Positions 54,736 to 63,429 of a stretch of DNA of 64,000 nt are shown here, piece by piece. The stretch is from the NCBI RefSeq assembly GCF_029814935.1, contig NZ_CP104582.1, positions 3,410,001 to 3,474,000 on the forward strand. Direction: 5' to 3'. How positions within the stretch are numbered: position 1 is the first letter of the stretch; every line of letters begins with the position of its first letter. Source of the DNA: Pseudomonas sp. GD03919. Lineage in GTDB: Bacteria; Pseudomonadota; Gammaproteobacteria; Pseudomonadales; Pseudomonadaceae. Position numbers and translations under genes: made by a program. The notes under the pieces were generated by a model. It saw nothing but the letters and a program-made list of their open reading frames with translations. It ran no database searches and was not told the DNA's origin.

Positions 54736-55971
54736 TCAACGCATAGCGTCATCCACCCCAGCCAGGGCAACACTGACCTCAAGTGCCAACTTTACAATCC
54801 GGCTCACAAAGCCCCGCTCGCTCTTATCGTTAATGCGCAACCAGGGCTCGGCGGAAATGGACCAGTTGCGCTCAGCGTCGACCAGTACATGATCGACGCC
54901 GCCAGTACCGGCGTACCATGGCCACCAGGGCAAGCTGCTACTCCCTGTGCCAAACGCTCTATCCATTGCCTGGGCTATTGCCACAACGTTGGCTGTATTG
55001 AGCTCAAGATCATCGCTGTCGCGACGTATGCCCCATATCAGCGAGTTCAGCCAATCGCCCCAAAACTCAAAACGCAGATGCAAGCGGTGCTCGGCGTTCA
55101 GTTTCACGCCAAAACCGGCGTAAAGCTTCCCAGTGGCAAGTTCCTTGTCCTCCCACACTAAAATCAGCCCTTCGGCCTTCAGGGCGTGCCCCAGAGACTC
55201 TTTGAACTCCGCCAGCAGCTGCGCTTTCACCTGATCGATCGACTGCGCGACCTTTAGCGCCGCTTCCAGGTGCTCCGGCTTTTGCAGGATCACCGTCTTG
55301 ATTTGCTCTGCCTCGCTCACATCAATTTCTCCATTAACCTGCTTGCGCACGTAGGCGCTGAGGGCCTCTACAAACAGCCTTACTTTCGGGGCGCGGGCAT
55401 GGCAGGCGGACTCATCCAGCCATTCAGCAATCTGTAAAAAATCCAGGCGCAAGAAGTTGCCGGTTTGCTCCAGCGCTTCACGCTGTGCCGGGTTCAAACT
55501 GGCTTCGGAAGGTTCCCAGTTGCAGGCATACACCAGCAGCCAATGCCCGCCTCGGGCCGACATCTGCAGAAAGCGTGCATAGTCTTCCAGTTGCTTGTCC
55601 TGGTCGGCGGCCCAAGGTTTGTTTTCGATGCCGATCACGCCACCGCGAAACTCAAGGTAAATATCTAGGAAGCGGCCGCTGTGGGTGCGCTGCTCTAGCT
55701 CAACGCGCAGCAGATCCTGCGGCTCAAAACCGGGTTGCCCCAGGCGCTGCAGCAGGCCACTCAAAAACAATTCGCCCTGGCCGTGTACACCTTTGGTATC
55801 CAGCAACAGGCCGAGGTAGCGCGACAGTGCCACCTCGTTATTGCGCAGGTGATCCACCAGGTTAAAGTCCGGGGCCAACTCAGCGGCGTAACGCTGTTTG
55901 GCTTCGGCCAGTGAAGCGGCGCGAATACGCACGGCATCCAGCAGATCGATAATGGTGGCCGGGGTGCTCAT
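54736..55971 (-). CDS. PD-(D/E)XK nuclease family protein inside the hsd operon
   Basis: 411 residues. The nuclease core is GRFLDIYLEFRGGVIGIENKPWAADQDKQLEDYARFL: Asp, then Glu-x-Lys after about 13 residues, with a following Q-L-x-x-Y; this is the PDDEXK_4 pattern. Residues about 200-411 include a DUF4268-like half with many Trp and Leu (LHLRFEFWGDWLNSLIWGI). It should cut or bind DNA or act as an extra nuclease with the type I enzyme. Its ATG overlaps the hsdS stop (ATGA), so it is translated with hsdS. Such a gene is not part of a standard type I system. Confidence 0.8.
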   Translation of the reverse strand: MSTPATIIDLLDAVRIRAASLAEAKQRYAAELAPDFNLVDHLRNNEVALSRYLGLLLDTKGVHGQGELFLSGLLQRLGQPGFEPQDLLRVELEQRTHSGRFLDIYLEFRGGVIGIENKPWAADQDKQLEDYARFLQMSARGGHWLLVYACNWEPSEASLNPAQREALEQTGNFLRLDFLQIAEWLDESACHARAPKVRLFVEALSAYVRKQVNGEIDVSEAEQIKTVILQKPEHLEAALKVAQSIDQVKAQLLAEFKESLGHALKAEGLILVWEDKELATGKLYAGFGVKLNAEHRLHLRFEFWGDWLNSLIWGIRRDSDDLELNTANVVAIAQAMDRAFGTGSSSLPWWPWYAGTGGVDHVLVDAERNWSISAEPWLRINDKSERGFVSRIVKLALEVSVALAGVDDAMR

Positions 55972-57308
55972 GCCAGCGCCTCAGACACGGCTTGCTCGGC
56001 ACCGGGCAAGCGCAGTTGGCCGGAGATTAGGCGGGGTAACAGGGTGTCGCGGAGTTGGGTGAGGGATCGTATTTTCTGCTCATTGTTTTCTACTGCTGCA
56101 TCAAGTGGCGCGACAACAGCCTCAAAAGCACTCAAGACTTCTGCAGATGGAACGACTACAGGCAGAGACTGGAAATCTTTCTTATTGATTGATCCGAATA
56201 CCGTGCCTTCACCGTCGTACATTTCAAAATGCGGCTTGAGGCAACGAACAGCATAAAAAACAAAGCTTTGGTGGCCCTCAGGGTGGCGCAACCCCGCCAC
56301 TCCCCGACCAAGTGCACATGCTTCAAGCGCAATATTTACATCACCAACAGGAGCCCGGACGCTGACGAGCGTATCGCCTGCACCTGCAAGTCTTGTGGGT
56401 TCAGTACAAAAAATCCGTTGCTTAGGAAAGCGAAACCCAAAGTCAGTCCGCCCCTGATAAAAAGGCAATCCTTCACCAGTCTCATTGTAAGTATCACCAG
56501 GCGGTGACTGTCCCATAGTAAGAACGAACGAAAGACCAACAGTTGAGTAACACCACCCCTTCGGCACCAAGCCCAGTTCGGACTCTTCGAAGCTGTCGGG
56601 GAACAGGGCGGCGGTGGGGGCGTCCATGGCTTGGGGTTCAAGCCCTTCGGCCTTGGCGCGCACGGGGTCGAAGTCGACGAACCAGGATTTGAACAGCGCT
56701 TGGGCGATGGCTTCCAGGGTGGCGTTGGTTTCGCGTAGCAGGGTAATACGCGCTTCTATGCCATCAAGTATCTCGGCAGTTTCTTGCTGACGCTCAATCG
56801 AAGGAAGGCTAATCTGAAGGCGCTTCTGGTCAGTAAGGCTTAGATATGGAGCCATATCAGTTGACCGGCACATACCCTGAAGTTGTGAGTTGAACTCTAC
56901 CCCCCGAGACCATGCCCTTAGGTAACCTTGGCATAACACAGACTCATCTATAGAACGCCAGAAACTAAGATGGGGCGAATATACGAACTCAGGCATATCC
57001 TTAGTAACAAACGCAATGCGCCCAGTGCTATTACCTTTTGTTGTAACCACGACATCACCCAAAACAGACATCTTTCCTCTGAATTTGGAGCGGTCTACTG
57101 TCTTGAAATGATCAACGCTTTCAAAGTCAATATGGGTATCGCGAACATGCCCTGCACGTAGAAAGATCAGGCCATTTCCACCGAGTTCGTCATTCTTCGC
57201 ACGATAACCGTCACCGATTACCAGTACTCCCTGATCAATAAGCTCCGAGAAAGATTTCGCCACATTTACGCGCTCACAAGAATCATGGGCACCAGCGTCA
57301 GAACTCAT
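55968..57308 (-). CDS. hsdS: Type I restriction enzyme, specificity subunit HsdS
   Basis: 446 residues in two halves: target recognition domain 1 (about 1-155; [28 protein letters not shown]), a conserved helical repeat ([44 protein letters not shown]), domain 2 (about 240-395; [41 protein letters not shown]) and the second conserved helix ([31 protein letters not shown]). It decides the recognised DNA sequence. A/T content is raised in both recognition domains relative to hsdM, as is common. Its start overlaps hsdM by 11 bp. Confidence 0.94.
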   Translation of the reverse strand: MSSDAGAHDSCERVNVAKSFSELIDQGVLVIGDGYRAKNDELGGNGLIFLRAGHVRDTHIDFESVDHFKTVDRSKFRGKMSVLGDVVVTTKGNSTGRIAFVTKDMPEFVYSPHLSFWRSIDESVLCQGYLRAWSRGVEFNSQLQGMCRSTDMAPYLSLTDQKRLQISLPSIERQQETAEILDGIEARITLLRETNATLEAIAQALFKSWFVDFDPVRAKAEGLEPQAMDAPTAALFPDSFEESELGLVPKGWCYSTVGLSFVLTMGQSPPGDTYNETGEGLPFYQGRTDFGFRFPKQRIFCTEPTRLAGAGDTLVSVRAPVGDVNIALEACALGRGVAGLRHPEGHQSFVFYAVRCLKPHFEMYDGEGTVFGSINKKDFQSLPVVVPSAEVLSAFEAVVAPLDAAVENNEQKIRSLTQLRDTLLPRLISGQLRLPGAEQAVSEALA

Positions 57309-59223
57309 ACCCCAGCCCCCCCAGCTTCTGCCGGATCAACTGATCGAGTTCCGCGCCCTTCTCCATCTGCTCGCCGAGCTGCTTTGTCAGGCGCTGCATC
57401 TTCTCGGCAAAGGCTTCATCGTCATCTTCCACCTCTTCGGCACCGACATAGCGGCCCGGCGTCAGCACATGACCGTGCTCGGCGATTTCCGCCAGTTTGA
57501 CGCTGCGGCAGAAGCCGGCGATGTCCTGGTATTCAGCAATCTCGCCGCCCACATCCAGCGGCTCGCCGCGCCAGTTCGCCACGGTCTGGGCGATGCGTTC
57601 GATATCGGCATCAGTCAGTTCGATCTGCACACGGCTGACGTTGGTGCCGAGTTTGCGCGCGTCGATAAACAGCACTTCGCCGGGGCGGGCGGCTTTCTGT
57701 TTGGCGAGGAACCACAGGCAGGCGGGAATCTGCGTGTTGAAGAACAGCTGGCCGGGCAACGCCACCATCACCTCCACCACGTCGGCCTCGACCATGGCTT
57801 TGCGGATATCGCCTTCGCTGTTCTGGCTAGAGCTCATCGAGCCGTTGGCCAGCACGATACCGGCGCGGCCATTGGGCTTGAGGTGGTAGAGCATATGTTG
57901 CAGCCAGGCGTAGTTGGCGTTGCCTTGCGGCGGGGTGCCATACACCCAACGCGGGTCGCCTTCCAGGCTGCCGTGCCACCAGTCGCTGATATTGAACGGC
58001 GGATTTGCCAACACAAAGTCGGCACGCAGGTCCGAGTGCTGGTTGCGCACAAAGGTGTCGGCCGGCTCTTTGCCCAGGTTGAAGTCGATGCCGCGAATGG
58101 CCAGGTTCATCGCCGCCAAGCGCCAGGTAGTGGGGTTGGCTTCCTGACCGTAGATGGACACATCGCCCAGCTTGCCGCCGTGGGCTTCGATAAATTTCTC
58201 GGATTGCACAAACATACCGCCCGAGCCGCAGCACGGGTCGTATACCTTGCCGTGGTGCGGATTAAGCACCGCCACCAGGCTTTTAACGATACTGGCTGGC
58301 GTGTAGAACTGTCCGCCGCGCTTGCCCTCGGCGCTGGCGAACTGGCCGAGGAAATATTCATACACCTGGCCAAGCAGGTCGCGGGCTTTGCTGGTGTCGT
58401 CACCAAAGCCGATGGTGGAGATCAAATCCACCAGTTCACCGAGCTTGCCGTCCGGTAATTGGGCGCGGGCGTAGCGCTTGTCGAGGATGTTTTTCAGCCG
58501 TGGGTTTTCCGCCTCGATAGAGGCCAGGGCATCGTCGATGCGCTTGCCGATATCCACCTGTTTGGCGGCGGCGCGAATCGACTCCCAGCGCGCCACTTCC
58601 GGCACCCAGAACACGTTGACCTCGCGGTAGTAGTCGCGGTCTTCCAGCTCGGCGTTGAGCGCTTCTGGGTCATCATCGCCCAGGTAGTAGTCGTCGTTTT
58701 CATCCAGCAGCTTGTGCGTAAGCTCCTCGCGGCGGCCGGCGAAACTGTCGGAGATGTACTTGAGGAAGATCAGCCCGAGCACGATGTGCTTGTACTCGGC
58801 GGCGTCCATATTGGCGCGCAGCTTGTCGGCGGTGGCCCAGAGGGTTTTCTCCATGGCCTCGATGCTGGTGGCTTGCTGCTTGGGCGCTTTGGCCTTTTTC
58901 ACCGCTGCGGCGGCTTGCACCACATAACCGGCTGAGGCTTCTTCAGTGTTCACCGGAGCTATGCGCTCACGGACTTTGTTCAACACCTGATCCGCCAAGC
59001 TGCTGCCCGAGGCTTGCGCACGCAACACGGAACCACCGCGACCACGGCCTTTGACCAGCACGCCCTGTTCGATCAGCACATCGCGGGCCGCCCAGAGCTG
59101 CTCTTCACTGATCTCCGGCAACTGCGCTTTTAGCCGCTCAAACAATGTTTGATTGCCAATGCTGCTGCCATCTACCGGCACTGCAGCCAGCAGGGCTTCG
59201 CCAAGTTGGGCCAAACCACTCAT
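57298..59223 (-). CDS. hsdM: Type I restriction enzyme, methyltransferase subunit HsdM
   Basis: 641 residues from the ATG at 59223 (GAGGAG seven bases upstream). An N-terminal extension of about 130 residues (winged-helix-like, [22 protein letters not shown]) precedes HsdM_N ([42 protein letters not shown]) and the N6-adenine methylase with [22 protein letters not shown] (SAM) and [10 protein letters not shown] (catalytic NPPF). The extension is absent from the classical enzymes of about 520 residues. It methylates adenine in the recognised site. Confidence 0.95.
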   Translation of the reverse strand: MSGLAQLGEALLAAVPVDGSSIGNQTLFERLKAQLPEISEEQLWAARDVLIEQGVLVKGRGRGGSVLRAQASGSSLADQVLNKVRERIAPVNTEEASAGYVVQAAAAVKKAKAPKQQATSIEAMEKTLWATADKLRANMDAAEYKHIVLGLIFLKYISDSFAGRREELTHKLLDENDDYYLGDDDPEALNAELEDRDYYREVNVFWVPEVARWESIRAAAKQVDIGKRIDDALASIEAENPRLKNILDKRYARAQLPDGKLGELVDLISTIGFGDDTSKARDLLGQVYEYFLGQFASAEGKRGGQFYTPASIVKSLVAVLNPHHGKVYDPCCGSGGMFVQSEKFIEAHGGKLGDVSIYGQEANPTTWRLAAMNLAIRGIDFNLGKEPADTFVRNQHSDLRADFVLANPPFNISDWWHGSLEGDPRWVYGTPPQGNANYAWLQHMLYHLKPNGRAGIVLANGSMSSSQNSEGDIRKAMVEADVVEVMVALPGQLFFNTQIPACLWFLAKQKAARPGEVLFIDARKLGTNVSRVQIELTDADIERIAQTVANWRGEPLDVGGEIAEYQDIAGFCRSVKLAEIAEHGHVLTPGRYVGAEEVEDDDEAFAEKMQRLTKQLGEQMEKGAELDQLIRQKLGGLGYEF

Positions 59224-59322
59224 ACAACACTCCTCAGGTCGCCGCAGCAGTGCGGCGATCAATACTCTGCTTGCGGCGCATCACCTCGAATAGGCGAGCT
59301 GCGACCGCTTTAAATCCAAAAT

Positions 59323-59826
59323 TCAGCGGCCGAACCGGCCAGGTAATTTGCCGGTGGTTTTATCGTGCACCAGGGCATGGATCACCGGGATCATAAACAA
59401 CGTCCAGAAAATCGATTTACGCCTGGCGCGGCCCGTTTTGGCGGTGAAGGACTCCAACAGGTTGAAGGAGAAAAACAGCGCCGTCGGGATTTTCACATAG
59501 AGGGCAAGCAAGGCTTTGAGCGGGTTTAAGTTATCCCGCACGCTGCGTACCAGGATAAACAGCAGCAGCAAGCCCTCCAGCACCAGCAGCACGATAAACA
59601 GGCCGGCGGTGAGCTCGTTCACAGCCTCTTTGCCGCCGCCCAGCAGGATAAACGCGGGCGTCATCAGCACGGGCAAGATGTAGAGTCCTGCGACGAGGAT
59701 AACGTCGTAGTAGTTGCGATAAACCACCACCTTGCCCTTGGCGCCCAGCCAAAGGCCAATTGCGTAGACAACCAGCAAAGCGAGCAGAATCCAGACCCAG
59801 GCATGTTCCATTTGCGGCCACTGCAT
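59323..59826 (-). CDS. Hypothetical four-span membrane protein
   Basis: 167 residues. Hydrophobic segments at about 9-29 (WVWILLALLVVYAIGLWL), 43-64 (VILVAGLYILPVLMTPAFILL), 73-95 (AGLFIVLLVLEGLLLLFILV) and a weaker one near 108-125, then a basic tail (KTGRARRKSIF...HDKTTGKLPGRFGR). I do not recognise the family. It starts 11 bp after the other unknown membrane gene and ends about 100 bp before hsdM, all on one strand. Confidence 0.75.
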   Translation of the reverse strand: MQWPQMEHAWVWILLALLVVYAIGLWLGAKGKVVVYRNYYDVILVAGLYILPVLMTPAFILLGGGKEAVNELTAGLFIVLLVLEGLLLLFILVRSVRDNLNPLKALLALYVKIPTALFFSFNLLESFTAKTGRARRKSIFWTLFMIPVIHALVHDKTTGKLPGRFGR

Positions 59827-59837
59827 CTTGCTGCCTC

Positions 59838-60719
59838 CTAGGCTGTAACGGCTTTCAGCTCGGCATCACGCCAGCCCCACAGCAGGGCAAATACGCGCTT
59901 TAAGCCGTAGAGAAAAAGCAGCGGCAATAGGATGGTTTTGAGGATAAATACGGCCATCAGGTCGACCATATTGGGGACAGCGTTGTCCAGCTCATCTTTG
60001 GCTGCGCTGGCGTCGAGTTGCGACATCATCCCTTGGGTCTTTTCTGCCAGTGCACTGAAGCCATTTTTAAACGAATCAAAGAACCCCTGCTGCCCTTCTT
60101 CGGCAGGTTTACTGGCTGTGGGGGTTTCGGCCACGCGTGCAGAAACTGCCTCGGAAACACTGCCCACAGCCTCTGCGCGCTGATCGATGCCTTCACGCAG
60201 GAAAACAATATCAACCCAGCTATTGGCCAGGATGGCCAGCACGATGGCAAAACGCAGAAAAACCAAGGTTAAGACCGTACGAAACAACGGCCCGACTGCA
60301 GGGGTGATATTCAGCAGCGCAACAAGGGCAAAAGCCGCCACGCTGGCCGTTAGCAGAATGTTGAAGAACGCGCTTGAGGTGATGGCAATCAGCAGCTTCT
60401 GGATCAGCAGTGAGCCTATAGAAAGCTCCATGATGGCGGCAAAGCGTTCGACTAAGTCGTTGATCGGATCAAGCGCCTCTCCTGGCGACGCAGAGACTGA
60501 AAGGCCAACACCACCCTGGATCTCCACGCTTTGCAAGACCGATACCGCTGCGTTGATAAAACGGGCGACGGCATAGGTTGAAAAGGCTTGCACCAGTGCC
60601 TCATCAACATACTTACCGGAAGACCGGTCAAGCACCCCTGCCCAGGAAATAACCACCGCCAACAGCATGGCCGCTAAGGCCGGAACAAATGTGCGTGTGC
60701 CGAATTCGATCTTGTTCAT
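59838..60719 (-). CDS. Hypothetical multi-span membrane protein
   Basis: 293 residues. Membrane segments at about 12-30 (FVPALAAMLLAVVISWAGVL), 105-150 (LLIQKLLIAITSSAFFNILL, ASVAAFALVALLNI) and 160-178 (VLTLVFLRFAIVLAILANSW), a polar charged stretch of about 65 residues and a last pair near 255-280 (LMAVFILKTILLPLLFLYGL). No catalytic motif. It forms a unit with the smaller membrane protein 11 bp downstream. Function unknown; placement next to a restriction operon suggests a defence or envelope role. Confidence 0.75.
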   Translation of the reverse strand: MNKIEFGTRTFVPALAAMLLAVVISWAGVLDRSSGKYVDEALVQAFSTYAVARFINAAVSVLQSVEIQGGVGLSVSASPGEALDPINDLVERFAAIMELSIGSLLIQKLLIAITSSAFFNILLTASVAAFALVALLNITPAVGPLFRTVLTLVFLRFAIVLAILANSWVDIVFLREGIDQRAEAVGSVSEAVSARVAETPTASKPAEEGQQGFFDSFKNGFSALAEKTQGMMSQLDASAAKDELDNAVPNMVDLMAVFILKTILLPLLFLYGLKRVFALLWGWRDAELKAVTA

Positions 60720-60747
60720 TTTTAACCTCTATCCACTCAATACTGCA

Positions 60748-60781
60748 GCGCTTCAGCTGGGAAATCCTGCAGCTGAAGCGC
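60748..60781. promoter_or_regulatory. Strong hairpin before the membrane-protein pair
   Basis: GCGCTTCAGCTG / CAGCTGAAGCGC is a perfect 12-bp stem with a 10-base loop, 29-62 bp upstream of the ATG at 60719. No T-tract follows on the minus strand, so an mRNA structure or binding site is more likely than a terminator. The surrounding gap (60720-60932) holds no gene. Confidence 0.45.
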
Positions 60782-60932
60782 CGAAAAATGCTGGGTTCGA
60801 AGGACTGGGGAGCGAGGTGACTGGAGACAAGTCCATTTGCAGCTGGCGTACCATCCCTGAATCGTTTTGCGACGCCGGTCACCTTATCCATTGGCCGCGC
60901 ATGGGTAAAGCCATGCGCAGCGTTTTCGTCTA

Positions 60933-61592
60933 TCACGCGTCTGGAACGCAGTTCTGCGACATGGGGATTTTGGCAATATCGCCACCGCCGGTGCAGATCA
61001 GGCTGATGCGCATACCGCGCTGCAACGTGGCGGCATAGTTGGCATGCGACTTTTTCAGCTCGAACTGCGGCTCCATAAACTGATTTACCCCACCGCGCAG
61101 GGTGATGTAGGGGTTACCGAACATATCGGTATTGATCGAGTCCACGGTGCCAGTGACTTTGAAGCGCTTGCCTTTGAACTGCTGGTCCGCCGCGACGGTG
61201 TTGCGGTCGTAGGCCTGGGCTAATTGCTGTGCACTGACTTCATGTAGCAGCACAGCGGCTTTGGCCGGCTGACTTTGACTGCTGGAGACAGCCACTGATT
61301 CGGTGCTGACGCCCTCACTCCCTGCCACACCGACTAGAAACAAGGCTAGCCAGGCAAAACCGATGACCCTGCTAGCCACGCTGTGCCCTTCACGCAGTAG
61401 AAACCAGGCAAACACCAGCGGTACCAGGAAAATACCCAGGCCTAGCCCGAATCCAACAGTGCGGCTCGCCGGTTGGTGTGACGTTTGACTTGCTGGCAAT
61501 AGTTGCTCGGCAATCGGCGCGCCGCAGTGCGGACAGGCGGCTGCCTGGTCGCTGGCCATACGGTCGCATTCGCCACAATTGATCAGTGCCAT
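60933..61592 (-). CDS. Zinc-ribbon membrane protein with OB-fold (tRNA_anti-like) domain
   Basis: 219 residues from the ATG at 61592 (AAGGAG upstream). Zinc ribbon CGECDRMASDQAAACPHCGAPI at 6-28, two hydrophobic segments (VGFGLGLGIFLVPLVFAWFLL and VASRVIGFAWLALFLVGVAG), then at about 110-219 an OB-fold of the tRNA_anti-like family: QLAQAYDRNTVAADQQFKGKRFKVTGTVDSINTD and RGMRISLICTGGGDIAKIPMSQNC. The OB domain could bind nucleic acid or oligonucleotide. It is the first gene of the run leading into hsdM and is divergent from the WYL regulator. Confidence 0.8.
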   Translation of the reverse strand: MALINCGECDRMASDQAAACPHCGAPIAEQLLPASQTSHQPASRTVGFGLGLGIFLVPLVFAWFLLREGHSVASRVIGFAWLALFLVGVAGSEGVSTESVAVSSSQSQPAKAAVLLHEVSAQQLAQAYDRNTVAADQQFKGKRFKVTGTVDSINTDMFGNPYITLRGGVNQFMEPQFELKKSHANYAATLQRGMRISLICTGGGDIAKIPMSQNCVPDA

Positions 61593-61685
61593 GGTGTTTC
61601 TCCTTGATTGCTTGTCCTGCTCCGGCCTCTGCCGGCTTGCTTGTGGCAATCAAGATATGTAGCTTAAAGCGACGCATCTAGAGTG

Positions 61686-61703
61686 TTTACCTGTACAGGT
61701 AAA
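61686..61703. promoter_or_regulatory. Perfect 18-bp palindrome, candidate WYL-regulator operator
   Basis: TTTACCTGTACAGGTAAA equals its own reverse complement. It lies 23 bp before the WYL regulator ATG and about 94 bp before the divergent zinc-ribbon gene, the place for an operator that controls both. Confidence 0.7.
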
Positions 61704-61726
61704 GTTTTCGAGCAGATGGAGAGGCC

Positions 61727-62602
61727 ATGAAACGCAAGCAATCAATCGAGTCTGTGCGCTGGGATTTGGCGCTGCGCTACCGCCTGATCGAGACCGTAGC
61801 CTGGTGGGAAGGCCGCCTGACCACGAATCACTTGATGCAGAGCTTTGGCATCAGCCGCCAGCAGGCGTCAAAAGACATCAACACCTATATCAACGAGCAT
61901 GCGCCCCATAACCTGACATATGACAAACATCTGAAGGGGTATGTACCGAGCGAGCAGTTTGCCCCGCTGTTTATCGATGACAGCGCCAGCGCCTATCTGC
62001 ATCTACTCAATCAGAATTGTGATCGCGCCCCACATGTCGAGGGACTGGCCCTGGCCTATGCGCATACCGAGGTGCTGCAGGTGCCGGATCGCACAGTGCG
62101 TCCGGAACTGCTGCGCCCTCTCCTTCGGGCTTGCCGAGAAGGTCTGCGGCTAGAGTGCGAGTATGTGTCGTTCACCACACCTGAGGCCGAAGTTCGACTG
62201 ATCGCCCCGCATACCCTGATCTACACCGGCATGCGTTGGCATGTGCGTGCCTATTGCGAGAAGAACCGGGATTACCGCGACTTTGTGCTAAGCCGCTTTC
62301 GTGGCGTGCCGGAGTTGATGGACGACAAAACCGAAAACACACGCGAGCAAGACCCGGGCTGGACTAACCAGGTGCAGGTCATCATTGAACCCGACTCACG
62401 CCTGAAGCCTGAGCAGCAAGCCATTATCGAAACCGACTACGGTATGCAGGATGGCCGACTGGTGATCGAAACACGCGGCGCATTGGTGCAGTACGTATTG
62501 CAGCGCTATCAGATCGATCCAACCAAGGTGCATGCCAAAGCAACGGCGCAGCAAATTGTGGTGGTGAATCTGGATGAGTTGCAGAAATGGTTGTATCTGT
62601 AG
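61727..62602 (+). CDS. WYL-domain transcriptional regulator (BrxR/CapW-like)
   Basis: 291 residues. N-terminal winged helix (RYRLIETVAWWEGRLTTNHLMQSFGISRQQASKDINTYINEHAP), WYL domain at about 125-195 (CREGLRLECEYVSF, APHTLIYTGMRWHVRAYCEKNRDYRDFVLSR, with the Trp-His and Arg-Arg pocket residues) and a C-terminal WCX-like part. Length and order match BrxR/CapW, repressors of anti-phage operons that bind a palindrome and release on a nucleic-acid or nucleotide signal. An 18-bp palindrome stands in front of the gene. It probably represses itself and the divergent defence genes. Confidence 0.85.
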   Translation: MKRKQSIESVRWDLALRYRLIETVAWWEGRLTTNHLMQSFGISRQQASKDINTYINEHAPHNLTYDKHLKGYVPSEQFAPLFIDDSASAYLHLLNQNCDRAPHVEGLALAYAHTEVLQVPDRTVRPELLRPLLRACREGLRLECEYVSFTTPEAEVRLIAPHTLIYTGMRWHVRAYCEKNRDYRDFVLSRFRGVPELMDDKTENTREQDPGWTNQVQVIIEPDSRLKPEQQAIIETDYGMQDGRLVIETRGALVQYVLQRYQIDPTKVHAKATAQQIVVVNLDELQKWLYL

Positions 62603-62659
62603 ACCGCGTTATTCCGAGCTGGCTATCGGCTCCAGCATCCAACTACAGGCGAGATCCCA

Positions 62660-62959
62660 ATGCTCTACGAAAACGCCCGTATGGAAACCTGTAGAACAAC
62701 AGATGCCACCTTGGACCAGCCCTGAAAGGTACAAATCGAGGCGGGGTTTATCACTGTCGAATACCCTCAGAGTGACAAAACCTCGTCACACCGAGGGCAA
62801 GAACAGACACCGGACCACTTCTTGCTAACTGCTGATGGCTTCGATGGCAAGGCCACTCTCCATATGTTCGAGGGCTCAAATATTCTTGAAGGTGGCTGGG
62901 TTGAGGAAGGGGTAAGGGGCATGTGGGTATTCGTCTCAACGGAGAATAATTGTCCATAA
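62660..62959 (+). pseudogene. Possible small gene interrupted by an in-frame TGA
   Basis: From an ATG at 62660 the frame reads MLYENARMETCRTTDATLDQ, Pro, then TGA at 62723-62725, and continues without another stop for 77 codons (IEAGFITVEYPQSDKTSSHR..., ADGFDGKATLHMFEGSNILE..., ending TENNCP) to a TAA at 62957. Both parts look like one protein of about 100 residues. No family is recognised. This 430-bp gap between the WYL gene and the next gene holds nothing else I can name. Confidence 0.3.
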
Positions 62960-63032
62960 CAAACACGCCTGCGACCCATTGTGTCGCATGCGTGATTCAC
63001 GATTGGTGCTGTCTGTATTTAGAGGAAGCACC

Positions 63033-63428
63033 ATGGACCGCCTCATCAAGGAAAACCTCGAATCTCTTCTGCAGGAAACCTCAAATACCAAGCGTCTGGG
63101 TCGTCGAATTATCAGCCTGGCCGGTTTTCTCAGCCCTTCTGAACCACCCGAGCATCTACAGGAGCAACTGGGCAATCTGTCGCGCCTGCTGATCCAGCAA
63201 GATGCCTTCGATGCCCTGCTTGAGCCTGTCACGCTCATGTCCAGGGCAGGACTCACTGATACCCTAGATGCCCACGCCATGCGCGCGATGCTCGCCAGCC
63301 TGGAGGAGGCCCGCAAACAGATTGCGGCACTGGAGGACATTAACTACGCCCAACTGATCAGCTGGCTGGTCAACTTGGCGGTTAGCCGAAAGATCATTCG
63401 CCTGAAAGTTGCTGAGCGAGGGGAATGA
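63033..63428 (+). CDS. Hypothetical helical protein (131 aa)
   Basis: 131 residues from the ATG at 63033 with AGAGGA nine bases upstream. It is almost wholly helical and charged (MDRLIKENLESLLQETSNTK, SPSEPPEHLQEQLGNLSRLL, LASLEEARKQIAALEDINYA), with no membrane segment or Cys. The next gene starts one base after its stop, so the two are made together. Function unknown. Confidence 0.75.
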   Translation: MDRLIKENLESLLQETSNTKRLGRRIISLAGFLSPSEPPEHLQEQLGNLSRLLIQQDAFDALLEPVTLMSRAGLTDTLDAHAMRAMLASLEEARKQIAALEDINYAQLISWLVNLAVSRKIIRLKVAERGE

Positions 63429-63429
63429 T

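Noticed and set aside
62723..62725. TGA read as selenocysteine in a 100-codon frame
   Set aside because: No selenocysteine-insertion hairpin is apparent after it, no Cys-type redox motif surrounds it and no selenoprotein family is matched.
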